Below are positions 7,738 through 17,995 of a stretch of DNA of 64,000 nucleotides, piece after piece; the first letter of the stretch is position 1, and every line of letters starts with the position of its first letter. Made by a program: the position numbers and the translations under genes. The stretch lies in contig QHYH01000100.1 of the NCBI GenBank assembly GCA_003223215.1, forward strand, positions 82,387 through 146,386, written 5' to 3'. A model generated the notes under the pieces. It was not told the DNA's origin, ran no database searches, and was given only the letters and a program-made list of their open reading frames with translations. The DNA is from Acidobacteriota bacterium (GTDB lineage Bacteria > Acidobacteriota > Terriglobia > Acidiferrales > UBA7541).

Positions 7738-10700
7738 GCGAAGCGAGTGGGGGTTGGTCTTTTCTTTGGTGCACTGGCAGTCTTCTGCGGCGGAGCATCA
7801 ACCCGTGCGCAACAGGCGCAGATCAGTCCAGACCTCTACAACGAAATGAAATTCCGCTACATCGGGCCGGTGGGGAATCGCGCAACCGCGGTCGCGGGAA
7901 TTCCTGGAAATCCCAACGTGTATTACGTGGGCGCGGCGTCGGGGGGAATTTTCAAGTCAACCGACGGTGGGATTCATTGGGATCCCATCTTTGACGAGGA
8001 ACCTGTTTCTTCGATTGGATCGCTTGGGATTGCCGCGAGTGACCCGAACATCGTGTGGGCGGGAACCGGGGAATCGTTCATTCGCAGCCACATTTCCGTT
8101 GGCAATGGGATTTACAAGTCGTTGGACGCAGGGAAGACCTGGAAGCTGATGGGGCTGGAAAAAACCGGCAGAATCGCCAATGTGATGATTGACCCGCATA
8201 ACCCGGACATCGTGCTGGCTTGCGCCTTGGGCCACGCCTATGGAGCGCAGCCGGATCGCGGTGTATTCCGCACCACCGATGGCGGGAAAAACTGGGAGAA
8301 AGTGCTGTTTGTGGATGAAAACACCGGCTGCTCGGACATGGGTATGGATCCCAACAATCCGCGGACTCTGTTTGCGGGAATGTGGCAGCTCGAGATTCAC
8401 ACCTATGGGCGAAAGAGCGGCGGCCCAGGCAGCGGATTGTTCAAGTCCACCGATGAAGGAGCGACTTGGAAGCGTTTGGAAGGCCACGGTCTGCCGCATT
8501 CGCCCCTCGGAAGAATCGCGGTGCGCGTGGCGCCAAGGGACTCGAATCGCGTGTACGCCTTGATCGAAACCGGTGATGGCGTGCCCATGGACGGCAAGCC
8601 CACGCAGAGCGGCCAGTTGTGGCGCTCGGACGACGGGGGCGAGAACTGGCAATTGATCAATTCGGACCGCCAGATTCGCGGGCGCACGCACTATTACACG
8701 CGCGAAGAAGTCTCCCCGGACAACGAGAACGAGGTTTATTTCTTTACTTCGGCATTTTCGAGGACGCTCGACGGCGGCCACACGCTGACGAACATGCCCT
8801 CGTCTCCCGGCGGAGACAATCATGAGATGTGGATCGATCCGACCAACGGCGACCGCATGGCGGTTGTGAATGACGGCGGCGTGAGCATTTCCGTGAATCG
8901 TGGCCACTCCTGGGATCACATCCAACTGCCCATCGCCCAGATTTACCATGTGACGCTGGACGACCAGATTCCTTATTTCGTTTACGGAAACAAGCAAGAC
9001 GGCCCATCGTACCGCGGCCCGAGCAACAGCTTGCAGTTCGGCGGCTTCGGCGGATCGCAAATCTCGCGCGGCGTGTGGCATCCCGTGGCCGGCAGCGAGA
9101 GCGGCTTCGCGACACCGGATCCCGTGGACAACAATATCATCTGGTCGACCGGCACAGGTTCAGGCAGCGTAGGGGGCTCCGTCGCGCGTTTCGATGAGCG
9201 AAATCATCAGGCGAGAGAAGTGGAAGTGTGGCCGGAAGACGTCTCCGGAGCCACCGCCGCCGAGGTGAAGTACCGGTTCAACTGGGAATTTCCGGTGACC
9301 ATTTCTCCGCACGACCACAACAAGGTTTATGTGGGCAGCCAATACGTGCACGTCACCACCGACGGCGGCAATAGCTGGCGAATCATCAGCCCGGACCTGA
9401 CGCGCAACGACCCGAGCCGCATGCAGATCTCTGGCGGCCTGACGCCGGACAACATCGGCGTGGAATATGCGGGAACCGTTTTTGCGATCGCGGAATCTCC
9501 TAAAGAGGCAGGTGTGATCTGGGCGGGAACCAACGACGGTTACGTGCAAATCACGCGAGACGGCGGGAAAAACTGGACCAACGTCACAAAAAACATTCCG
9601 AATCTTCCCGAGTGGGGAACGGTGAGCAACATCGAGGCTTCGCGCTACGACGCGGGGACGGCTTACATCAGTGTCGACTTTCACCAGATGAACATTCGCG
9701 ACCCGTTTGCCTACAAGACCACGGATTACGGAAAGACCTGGACGTCCATTACCAACGGAATTCCGCACAGCATGCTCAGCTACGCGCATTGTATTCGCGA
9801 AGATCCCGTACGCAAGGGCCTGCTCTATCTCGGGACCGCTTCGACGACGGTAAAAACTGGCAGCCGCTCCAGAGTGGCTTGCCGCACGCCCCGGTGTATT
9901 GGATCGCCGTGCAGGAACGCTTTCGCGATCTGGCGCTGGCCACCTACGGCCGCGGCTTCTGGATCTTGGACGACCTCACCCCGCTCGAGCAGATGACGCC
10001 GGAGATATCCGCGTCCAACGCGCACCTGTTTGCTCCGCGCGACGTTTACCGCTTCCGGCCGATCGCGGAGCCAGCCGCCGTTTCCTACGACCCGACAGCG
10101 GGACACAATCCGCCTTATGGTGCACCCATTAATTTCTATTTGAAGTCGAAGCTTGCCGAAAAAGAGCGCATGCATGTGACGATCGGCGACGCCAACGGAA
10201 AAACCGTACGCGAATTCGAATGCCGCGCGGCAACAGAAGGCGCACGAAGACCGCCGGGTCCGGGCGGGCCCGGCGGCGGTGGTGGTGGTGGCGAAGGAGG
10301 CGAAGACGGCCCGCCGTGCGAAGTGAAACCCGGTATGAATCGCGTCTGGTGGAACCTGCGTTCCGAGCCTGGCACGGAATTTAGGTTGCGGACCAGCCCG
10401 CTCTATGCCCCGGACGTCAAACCCGGGCCGGAAGGCTGGCGTCAGGCGCCCGATGCGGGGCGTATCTCGCTGCTGGAGCCGCCCGGGACGTATACGGTGA
10501 CGCTCACGGTAGGCGAAGAAAAGTTCACCCAGAAACTCAACGTTTTGAAGGATCCACATTCTGGCGGGACGGAAAGCGACATCCAGACGCAGATGCAGTT
10601 TCTGGCCGGCCTGCGCGACGAAATGAACTCGATCGGCGCAAGCGTCAATCAAATCGAGACCATTCGCGCCCAGCTTGCGGCTTTGCAAAAAGAGCTGGGA

Positions 10701-11042
10701 AACGATGATGCTGGGAAAGCGATTCGAAAGGCCGCGGACGATTTAGCGGATAAGTTGGTCGCCGTGGAGGGAAAAGTTCTGCAGCTCAAGCTGACCGGAA
10801 GAGGGCAGGACAGCACGCGGTGGCCGCCGATGCTCGCGAGCAAGATCGGCTATCTTGCTAACGAGACGTCTTCCTCCGATTTCGCACCCACAACGCAGCA
10901 ACTCGCGGTGGGAAAGGAACTCAAAGATCAGGGCGATCAATTCCAACAGGAGTATCAGCAGATTTTGGCCAAGGACGTGACACCATTCAACGCCATGCTG
11001 CGCGAGAAGAACATCCCGAATATCATCGTCACGATGCCGTGA
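7735..11042 (+). pseudogene. Sortilin/VPS10-type BNR-repeat secreted protein, frame disrupted at about 9840
   Basis: Two overlapping frames together encode one protein of about 1100 residues. The first (753 codons) has a signal peptide (VGLFFGALAVFCGGASTRAQ) and many Asp-box repeats such as STDGGIHWD, SLDAGKTWK and TTDGGKNWE, the beta-propeller signature of the sortilin-like glycosyl-hydrolase-annotated family common in Acidobacteriota. The second frame resumes at FDDGKNWQPLQSGLPHAPVYWIA and carries the usual C-terminal domains ending IPNIIVTMP. At the junction (9836-9841) LYLGT is joined to FDDGKNW through two bases, whereas family members have about seven residues there, so roughly 19 bases appear to be missing. 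A Gly-rich linker (codons at about 10255-10310) precedes the C-terminal part. Function in the family is not established. An assembly collapse is the alternative to real inactivation. Confidence 0.8.
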
Positions 11043-11088
11043 GGGATGCTGTTGGCCATCTTTGAGAGAAACCGGGAAGGACAAAGCC

Positions 11089-12768
11089 GTGCGAGTTTTT
11101 TGCGGAGGCATATTTCTTTTCGTTGCCGGAATCATGTGGACCGGAAATAGCCAGGGGCAAGACCGCGGCCAGGCGCGCTCGATGGTGATTTCGCGGAACG
11201 GAATTGTCGCGGCGGAATCACCGCTTGCGGCGCAGGCCGGCGTCCGCATCCTGGAGCAGGGCGGAAATGCCGTGGATGCGGCCATTGCTACGAACGCCAT
11301 GATGGGCGTCGTCGAGCCGATGATGAACGGGATCGGCGGAGATTTATTTGCCCTGGTGTATGACGCGAAGGCCAATAAGCTATATGGACTGAACGCCAGC
11401 GGCTGGGCGCCGAAGGGCTTGACGATCGAGTATTTGGCGGGGCAGGGAATCCGCAGCATGCCGCAACAGGGCGTGAACTCCATCACCGTGCCCGGAGCCG
11501 TGGATGGATGGCAAAAACTAGCGGACAAATTCGGCCGCAAAAAACTGGCAGAAAATTTGGCGGCGGCGATTCGAACGGCGCAAGAGGGATTTCCGGTGCC
11601 GGAGTGGGACGCGGCCTACTGGGCGGGATCGGTCAATTATTTGCGCACGGACGAAGCGGCTGCGAAGACGTATTTGCCGGAAGACCGCGCGCCAAGAGTC
11701 GGTGAAGTGTTTCGGAATCCGGACCTGGCGTGGTCGCTCGAGCAGATTGCGCGGCACGGGAGGGATGCCTTTTACAAAGGAGAGATCGCGACAAAGATTC
11801 TGGAGTCGATGAAGCGGCACGGCGGGCCGATGGCCGGGGCCGACCTCGCCGAGTTTTCCAGCGAATTTGTCGAGCCCATTTCCACGACCTATCGCGACTG
11901 GACGGTTTATGAGTTGCCCCCCAACGTGCAGGGCCTCGCCGCGCTCGAAATGCTGAATATCATGGAGACGTTTCCGCTGGGGCAAAAAGATTGGGGATTC
12001 GCTTCCACGAACGCGCTGCACACCATGATCGAGGCAAAAAAGTTGGCGTATGCGGATTTGCTCAAGTACATCGGCGATTCGCGAAAACAGAAGTTGCCCG
12101 TGGCCACCCTGCTTTCGAAGGAATGGGCTGGCCAACGGGCGAAGCAAATCGATGTGGACCACGCGAAATGCGATGCGACGGCGGGAGAGGTTGCCGCGGG
12201 AAACGACACCACCTATTTGAGCGTGGTGGATCGCGAAGGGAACATGGTGTCGCTCATCCAGAGCAATTACGAGCTGTTTGGGTCGGGCATCGTGGCGCCG
12301 GGAACGGGTTTTGCGTTGCACGACCGCGGCGGACTTTTCTCGCTCGATCCCGCATCGCCGAACGCCCTTGCGGGAAGGAAACGTCCCCTGCACACGATCA
12401 TCCCGGCGTTCGCCCAGAAGGGCGATTCGCGCGTGGCATTTGGAATCATGGGGGGATGGAACCAGTCGCAAGCACACGCGCAGTTCATTGCCGATCTTGC
12501 GGATTTCAAGATGAACATTCAAGCCGCGCTCGAAGCGCCGCGTTTCAGCAAACATTCGTTCGGCGGATGCGACGTGATGATGGAAAACCGCATACCACAA
12601 AAGGTGCGCGATGAGCTTGCGGCCAAAGGCCACCAGATTGCATTGAAAGGGACGTTTTCAAGCGTGGTGGGCGGCGGACAGGCAGTCATGCGCGACTTCT
12701 CGACCGGCGTAAATTATGGCGCGTCCGATCCCCGAAAAGACGGCCAAGCCGTCGCGGAAATACCATAG
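11089..12768 (+). CDS. ggt: Gamma-glutamyltransferase, periplasmic
   Basis: The protein matches gamma-glutamyltransferases over its whole length: AAESPLAAQAGVRILEQGGNAVDAAIA at the N-terminus and the autoprocessing site GNDTTYLSVVD, where Thr near residue 374 becomes the N-terminal nucleophile of the small subunit; a GIMGGWNQSQAHAQ segment follows. These enzymes cleave glutathione and other gamma-glutamyl compounds outside the cytoplasm. I choose the GTG at 11089, because GGGAAGGA lies 7 bases upstream and the product then starts directly with a signal peptide (RVFCGGIFLFVAGIMW); a TTG at 11062 is in frame. It follows the sortilin-like gene by 46 bases and may be co-transcribed with it. Confidence 0.92.
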   Translation: MRVFCGGIFLFVAGIMWTGNSQGQDRGQARSMVISRNGIVAAESPLAAQAGVRILEQGGNAVDAAIATNAMMGVVEPMMNGIGGDLFALVYDAKANKLYGLNASGWAPKGLTIEYLAGQGIRSMPQQGVNSITVPGAVDGWQKLADKFGRKKLAENLAAAIRTAQEGFPVPEWDAAYWAGSVNYLRTDEAAAKTYLPEDRAPRVGEVFRNPDLAWSLEQIARHGRDAFYKGEIATKILESMKRHGGPMAGADLAEFSSEFVEPISTTYRDWTVYELPPNVQGLAALEMLNIMETFPLGQKDWGFASTNALHTMIEAKKLAYADLLKYIGDSRKQKLPVATLLSKEWAGQRAKQIDVDHAKCDATAGEVAAGNDTTYLSVVDREGNMVSLIQSNYELFGSGIVAPGTGFALHDRGGLFSLDPASPNALAGRKRPLHTIIPAFAQKGDSRVAFGIMGGWNQSQAHAQFIADLADFKMNIQAALEAPRFSKHSFGGCDVMMENRIPQKVRDELAAKGHQIALKGTFSSVVGGGQAVMRDFSTGVNYGASDPRKDGQAVAEIP

Positions 12769-12987
12769 AAAACTGCCTAGCGGTCGCGCGGCTGCGCAAA
12801 AGAGTTCCCTCGGTCGGCTTTCGGGGGAAAACCGCTACCCTCAAGGGCGCTCTAGTCGCCACACGGGTTTATATAAGTCTTTGCAACTAAAAGACTTGAC
12901 TTCAAGCCACTTGGCGAATGAATTGCACCTGTCCTTTCGACCAGGATGCGCCGGCCGCAGCCAAGCGACCTGGACGTGGAGATGCCC

Positions 12988-13371
12988 ATGGGCGTTCGGA
13001 TCGCTCAAAGCTTACGGCGGGTCTGGCCGCTTGCGGTTCTTTTGTTCGCGCTCGCTCCCGCATGTCCCGCTGAAACCCCCGACGTCTCCGGCCGCTACCA
13101 GTGCACGCAAGCCAAGGTGCAAGGCAAAGTAATCGCGTGCAAAGCCGCGCCGCTCATCTTGAAGAACGACGGGCATTTTGAATTGCGCGGCTGGGAAGGG
13201 AACTATCTGGTGAGTGGGCAGTGGGTCGAACTCTCGGATTCGCTGATCAAGACGCGGGCAAAAATCCAACCGGGACACAAAATTTTGCTGCGCTATCACG
13301 GAAAACACGGATTGGTAGAAGTGATTTACGAGCGGCGCGTGGCGGAGCTGGGGAAAACGGCGCTGAGCTGA
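12988..13371 (+). CDS. Small secreted hypothetical protein
   Basis: About 127 residues with a clear signal peptide (RRVWPLAVLLFALAPACPA) and a mature domain starting DVSGRYQCTQAKVQGK. Two Cys in the mature part could form a disulfide. The ATG at 12988 has GGAG 6 bases upstream; in-frame ATGs at 12982 and 12946 fit less well. A possible promoter with TTGACT near 12895 lies upstream. The DVSGRY start resembles small beta-rich lipocalin-like secreted proteins of Acidobacteriota, but I cannot name the family. Confidence 0.6.
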   Translation: MGVRIAQSLRRVWPLAVLLFALAPACPAETPDVSGRYQCTQAKVQGKVIACKAAPLILKNDGHFELRGWEGNYLVSGQWVELSDSLIKTRAKIQPGHKILLRYHGKHGLVEVIYERRVAELGKTALS

Positions 13372-13536
13372 CAGGCGACGGGAATCAGCGTATCGACCTG
13401 AAGAATGACGTTCTCAGCTCCGTCTTCCCCGCCACCCGGCCGTCACAATAAAGCTGTAATCATGAACGCGGCACGCCGCGCAGGCCGTTGCCGGAATCAC
13501 ACGGGCAAGTCCGAGTCCCTATCAGCGTCGTGCTTG

Positions 13537-16500
13537 TCACTGTCGCATATCGTCCTGCCCTGGGCGCCAGCCGCGGCCGCGCAGGACCTTGCCTGCGGTC
13601 GCACCGGTAGGCTTGCCGTGGTCGTATTCGACTTGCCCATTGACGATCGTGAAGTCGATGCCTTCCGACAACTGATCCGGTTTGACAAAGGTGGCGTGGT
13701 CGATGATCGTTGCCGGATCAAAGATGGTAATGTCCGCGAAGTAGCCGGGCTTCAAGAGGCCGCGGCCTTCGAGGTGCTCGCGCTGCGCAGGAAGAGAGGT
13801 GATCTTGCGAAGGGCCGCTTCGAGGGGCATAAGGTGCCCGTCGCGAACGTAGTGTCCCAAAAAACGCGGCATGGAGCCGAAAGTGCGGGGATGCGCGTGC
13901 GCTTCGTAGGTGGGTCCGTCAAGTGACATTTCATTGGCGTCCAAGCCGATGCTCGTCCAAGGCTGGCTGAGGCCTGTGCGCAAATCCTCTTCGCTGGCCA
14001 TGAAATAAATCGCGCCGGTTTGCGCTGAATCGGCGAGGACAAAGTCCATCAACGTATCTTCAGGCGTTTTCTTCCAGGCTTTGGCGACATCTTCGACCGT
14101 CTTTCCTTCGAATTGCTTCAGTTCCGGTTTTTCGACCGAAGAAATGAGAACGCCCGCACCGCCGCCACAATCGTAGAAGAGGTTTTCCCAAGTCGGATGA
14201 TCAGTGGTGAGTTCCTGTTTGATGCGCGCGCGGACGGTTGGATCCTTTAAGCGTTCCAGCAGCTTCTGGATGCCGCCATCCGCGACCCAAGGCGGAAGGG
14301 CCGAGGCCAGCGCGGTGGCGCCCGCCGGGTAAGGGTACATATCGGCGGCAATATTGAGACCCGAATCGCGAGCATTCTGAATCGCGGCAGCGACATTCTT
14401 CATGCTGCCCCAGCGCGACTTGCCACTCACTTTCAGGTGAAAGATCTCCACCGGGAGATGCGCTTCTTGGCCGATGCGAATCGCTTCGGCCAGCGCGGGC
14501 ATTTCCGAGGCGCCTTCGCTGCGCATGTGCGTTGCGTAAAGTCCGCCGTATTGGGAGGCGACTTCCGCGAGCGCGATCAGCTCGTCAGTTTTTGCGTAGA
14601 TATTGGGCGGATAAATCAGCGCGCTGGAAACGCCAAGGGCGCCGTCTTTCATAGCTTGTGCAACCAGCGCTTTCATTTGCTCGAGTTCGGCAGGCGTGGG
14701 GGCCCGGTCGTCGTCGCCAATGACCGCTTCGCGAACCTGGGCCGAGCCGACGTAAGTCCCAATGTTGAGAGGAGTGCCCTGTTTTTCGAGCCGCTTGAAG
14801 TAACCGTCCAGTGTGGTCCAGTCGATGGTGAGCTTGTAGTGGTCTAGGAAGGGCTTCATCGGCGCAATGGTTTTTTCATTTTGCGGCGCAATGGAGCCGC
14901 CTTCGCCCGTGATTTCTGTGGTAATTCCCTGTGATAGTTTGCTGAGCGAGCGATTGTCCAGCAGGAGAGAAACTTCGGACTGTCCGAGCATGTCAATAAA
15001 TCCCGGAGCGACGATGCGGCCCTGCGCATCGACTTCGCGTTTGCCGTGAGCTTCGCGCAAATCCCCGACTGCCGCGATGCGGTCGCCGCTCACTGCGACA
15101 TCGCCCGCGAACCAGGGGTTGCCTGTGCCGTCGATGATGTGGCCGTTGCGAATGAGCAGATCGTAGTTTTCGCCGGCGCTGGCCGCACCCGAGCTGCTGA
15201 GGTCGGAGTCGTACGCCGCGGCGGCAATCTCGCCGAGAGCCTCGCCCGCCACGGTCTGCGCCGCTTCCATGTCCGGCGGAAGCGTCACGTGATTCAGATA
15301 GACCGCGAAGGCCAGCTTCTTGTTGTCCTTGGTCATCACATAGCCCACCAGACCCTTGCCATTCAGCATCAATTTGCCGTTGAGCCTGTCCTCCGAGCCA
15401 AACGTGCCCGTTTTTGCAAACACATGACCCGCGGCGGGCGAATTCACCTGAATTTTTGCAAGCGTGCCATCTTTGCCGAGCACGGGGAGCCCTCTCAGGA
15501 AGGTTTCGTAATCCGGCCGCGTCGTCCAATACGCGAGGTAATGCACCATGAAGTCCGGACTAAAGAGATCGGCCCAGTCGCCGCCGGCGCCATCGCCCTG
15601 ACCGGTTCCGGAGAGGTCGAGCTTCGCCGACTCGAGGAATTCATGCTCGACATGGAACCCGGCATCGAGGGGATTCTTCGTGTCCTTCCCGACCAGAGCG
15701 CCGAGAAGATACGGCCCCATTCCCGCATGCAGATTTTGGCTGACCTTCAGTGTGACTTTGATTTCTTCCGAGAGCGGAGGAGAAACGTGCTCCGCGACCT
15801 GATACTGTGAGCTGTAGAAGCGGGTAAACGGGGCAAGGTCGGTAGGTGCGGGACCAGAGGAGGACTTAAGCTCGACGCCTGCGGCCACCAGCGCTTCGCG
15901 GAAAACGGTTTCGGCAAACCTGGTCGGCGAAGGCAGTGCGATTGTCGCGGGCTGCGGCGCAGAACCTACGGGAAGGCTTCCCTCAAGCGTTACCGTGACA
16001 GAGCCGTCCGCGTTGGTCACGAAATCCGGCGAGTCGAACGAAGGCTTGGTTCCGGCCGGGGAGGTGGCCAGGTGATTCACAAATTTGACGTAAGAAGTCT
16101 CGGGCGAGACCGCGAGCGTAAGTGGATCGCCTTCCTTTTTGCCGGGTGTTGCCAGGAGGTCGATCACGTTGTCGTTGATCATGATGGAGGACATAACCAC
16201 GTTCGTGCCGCCTTCGCGAGGCCCATCGGGGAAAAGGCTCGTGTCAATCAGCACACGGCCCTCAATTTTGTGGATCCCATTGGCGGCGACGTCCTTGGCC
16301 AGCTGCTTGATCACCGCTAGCGGATCCCCGGGCAGCGCCGGACCTCCATAGGAGTGATCTTCATCCGCAAAAGCGAGCGTACCGTCCGGCTGGATGCGGT
16401 TCGAAAGATTGGGATCGCCGCTGGCAACCAGAATCAAGTCGCCTTTCAGCGTGCCGTGTTTGTCGACGGAACCGGTGCGGTAGACGCGCGTATGAAATCG

Positions 16501-16791
16501 ATAGCCCGGCCCCAGTTTTGCGAGCACCGTGCCCTCGGTCAGCGTTTTTGTGGTGGAAGCGGGCACGAAAAGCTTGGCGGCGTTAAGTGCGTAGACGACT
16601 TTCCCGGTGTCGAGGGAATAGAACTCGATGCCAAAGTTAGCGTGAGCAAATTCTGGCCGGCCGATGACTTTCTGGATGCGTTGCGTGAGCGAAATTTCCG
16701 TTTGAGCGCGAACTGGGCCGGCTTCGAAGCCGAACAAGAGCAGTGGAAGCACGGCGAAACTGCTGAGCGTAACGCGTGTCTTGTCTTTCAA
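13537..16791 (-). CDS. Fusion of PBP4-type D-Ala-D-Ala carboxypeptidase with an N-acyl-D-amino-acid deacylase-like domain
   Basis: A signal peptide is followed by a class C penicillin-binding protein domain (S13 peptidase) with SxxK (PASTTK, Ser79/Lys82), SxN (VSQN, near 353) and KTG (AKTGTF, near 460). After a Ser/Gly/Ala linker, an amidohydrolase domain starts at about 542 (YDLLIRNGHIIDGTGNPW) and resembles D-aminoacylases. Its metal-binding region reads GFIDMLGQS near residue 600, where typical D-aminoacylases have an HxH motif, so metal binding there is doubtful. The start is a TTG at 16791 with AGGAGGAG just upstream; the longer frame to 16923 overlaps the preceding gene and adds no domain. 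The gene follows the D-Ala-D-Ala dipeptidase by 32 bases. The exported fusion suggests sequential processing of D-Ala-containing peptides in the periplasm; this is inference. Confidence 0.88.
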   Translation of the reverse strand: MKDKTRVTLSSFAVLPLLLFGFEAGPVRAQTEISLTQRIQKVIGRPEFAHANFGIEFYSLDTGKVVYALNAAKLFVPASTTKTLTEGTVLAKLGPGYRFHTRVYRTGSVDKHGTLKGDLILVASGDPNLSNRIQPDGTLAFADEDHSYGGPALPGDPLAVIKQLAKDVAANGIHKIEGRVLIDTSLFPDGPREGGTNVVMSSIMINDNVIDLLATPGKKEGDPLTLAVSPETSYVKFVNHLATSPAGTKPSFDSPDFVTNADGSVTVTLEGSLPVGSAPQPATIALPSPTRFAETVFREALVAAGVELKSSSGPAPTDLAPFTRFYSSQYQVAEHVSPPLSEEIKVTLKVSQNLHAGMGPYLLGALVGKDTKNPLDAGFHVEHEFLESAKLDLSGTGQGDGAGGDWADLFSPDFMVHYLAYWTTRPDYETFLRGLPVLGKDGTLAKIQVNSPAAGHVFAKTGTFGSEDRLNGKLMLNGKGLVGYVMTKDNKKLAFAVYLNHVTLPPDMEAAQTVAGEALGEIAAAAYDSDLSSSGAASAGENYDLLIRNGHIIDGTGNPWFAGDVAVSGDRIAAVGDLREAHGKREVDAQGRIVAPGFIDMLGQSEVSLLLDNRSLSKLSQGITTEITGEGGSIAPQNEKTIAPMKPFLDHYKLTIDWTTLDGYFKRLEKQGTPLNIGTYVGSAQVREAVIGDDDRAPTPAELEQMKALVAQAMKDGALGVSSALIYPPNIYAKTDELIALAEVASQYGGLYATHMRSEGASEMPALAEAIRIGQEAHLPVEIFHLKVSGKSRWGSMKNVAAAIQNARDSGLNIAADMYPYPAGATALASALPPWVADGGIQKLLERLKDPTVRARIKQELTTDHPTWENLFYDCGGGAGVLISSVEKPELKQFEGKTVEDVAKAWKKTPEDTLMDFVLADSAQTGAIYFMASEEDLRTGLSQPWTSIGLDANEMSLDGPTYEAHAHPRTFGSMPRFLGHYVRDGHLMPLEAALRKITSLPAQREHLEGRGLLKPGYFADITIFDPATIIDHATFVKPDQLSEGIDFTIVNGQVEYDHGKPTGATAGKVLRGRGWRPGQDDMRQ

Positions 16792-16823
16792 AGAGTCTCC
16801 TCCTCGAACCGATCCGGCCGCCG

Positions 16824-17906
16824 CTAATGTGCTCGGCCGGCGTCCGGATCGAAACCCAGGTTTTCGAAAGGAACATTCAGGATCGGATATGCCTTCCAAT
16901 CCCGGTAATCGAAGTGCCACCACTCGGCCTCGTATACCGTAAAGCCTTCGGATTCCATCGCTCGGCGAAGCAAGTCGCGGTGCCAGCGCTCGAGTGAAGT
17001 ACCGCCGGGATAGTCGGGGTAGGACCGCGGCGACATTTCATCGTAGGTGCCGGGCATTTCCACGGGCTTCCCGCTGGCCAGATCGTAAAGCGTGAGATCG
17101 ACGGCACATCCGCGATTGTGACGGGAGCCTTGCGCGGGGTCGGCCACGAAAATCTTCCCTTCGGGCGGCGTGGCGTCCCAAAAGATTTTCGTCACATACC
17201 AAGGCCGGTACGCGTCGTGAATGAGCAGGCCGTACCCGAGCGGTTTGAGCGTTTCTTGCACGCGCCGAATCGCTTGCGCAGCCGGGCGCTCGAGAAACGC
17301 GCGCGCCTGCGAATAGACAGGCGCCCCAAGAAAATCGTTCGAAGTCGCGTAACGTATGTCGAGGCGAATGCCCGGTTCGCGCGGCCCCAACTCTAGGAGA
17401 TCGGGCTTGCTAAAGCTGCCGGTTTCCTCGGGCGGGCTAGCCAGCAAAGCAGTCTTTCTTAATTCCTCGATCGGACGAACCGGGTGAATCCGGAAGACCT
17501 CATCGCCTTCGCCGATGTAGTCGCGACGCGGCCATTGAACGTCGCCAATCTGCAAAGTCACGACACCATTCAAGTCACGGCGCAAGGGCGAATTGGCGGT
17601 TTGCGGATTGATCGGGGAAGCCGCGGAATATCCCTTCTTCCCGTTTGATTCGAGTCTTGCTTCGCCCTTTCCCGCGCAAGTCAGAAGCAACTCGCCGCCG
17701 CGCTCGAAGACAGAACATAAAATGGCATCGCCTGTGCCGCCGTAATCCCCGATCCAGTTTTTCCATTCCCGAGGAGCATCGGCAGGCTTGGGCCCGGGAA
17801 GGATCGAAACCGACGATTGCGCGAACGCGGAGCCTGCGAACAGGGCAAGGAGCGTCAGCGGCAATCCGGAAATCCTTCGAAGCGACGGCTGCAGTTCTGC
17901 CCTCAA
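16824..17906 (-). CDS. ddpX: D-alanyl-D-alanine dipeptidase, VanX/DdpX family, exported
   Basis: The C-terminal 200 residues are a peptidase M15D domain with SRHNRGCAVDL (SxHxxGxAxD zinc motif, near residue 264) and EWWHFDY (catalytic Glu and third zinc ligand, near 329), plus the conserved DAYRPWYV. Such enzymes hydrolyse D-Ala-D-Ala to D-alanine. The N-terminus has a signal peptide (LPLTLLALFAGSAFAQ) and a domain of about 130 residues before the peptidase, absent from VanX itself, containing beta strands and DYIGEGDEVFRIHPV. The export signal places it in the periplasm, which favours a role in cell-wall turnover over vancomycin resistance. It is preceded by the RpiR-type regulator gene and followed closely by the carboxypeptidase fusion. 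Confidence 0.9.
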   Translation of the reverse strand: MRAELQPSLRRISGLPLTLLALFAGSAFAQSSVSILPGPKPADAPREWKNWIGDYGGTGDAILCSVFERGGELLLTCAGKGEARLESNGKKGYSAASPINPQTANSPLRRDLNGVVTLQIGDVQWPRRDYIGEGDEVFRIHPVRPIEELRKTALLASPPEETGSFSKPDLLELGPREPGIRLDIRYATSNDFLGAPVYSQARAFLERPAAQAIRRVQETLKPLGYGLLIHDAYRPWYVTKIFWDATPPEGKIFVADPAQGSRHNRGCAVDLTLYDLASGKPVEMPGTYDEMSPRSYPDYPGGTSLERWHRDLLRRAMESEGFTVYEAEWWHFDYRDWKAYPILNVPFENLGFDPDAGRAH

Positions 17907-17995
17907 TCTGCTTCCCCTTCACCCGGGCACAAGTCAACCGCGTGCGGGTGTTCTTTCGCCGCAGAAAAACAAGTGAAAGATCTCCTGCGAACGCC

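Noticed and set aside
7957..9081. A 374-codon minus-strand open frame
   Set aside because: It is antisense to the Asp-box repeats of the sortilin-like gene; its Arg/His/Val-rich composition is typical of shadow frames.
10260..10320. Poly-Gly coding run as a possible low-complexity repeat element
   Set aside because: It is a linker inside the sortilin-like protein, in frame and typical of the family.
11518..12633. A 371-codon minus-strand open frame
   Set aside because: It is antisense to gamma-glutamyltransferase, which is complete with its catalytic Thr.
16824..17906. VanX-type gene as a glycopeptide-resistance determinant
   Set aside because: There is no VanH or VanA-type ligase or VanRS pair, and the protein has an export signal; a recycling role fits better.
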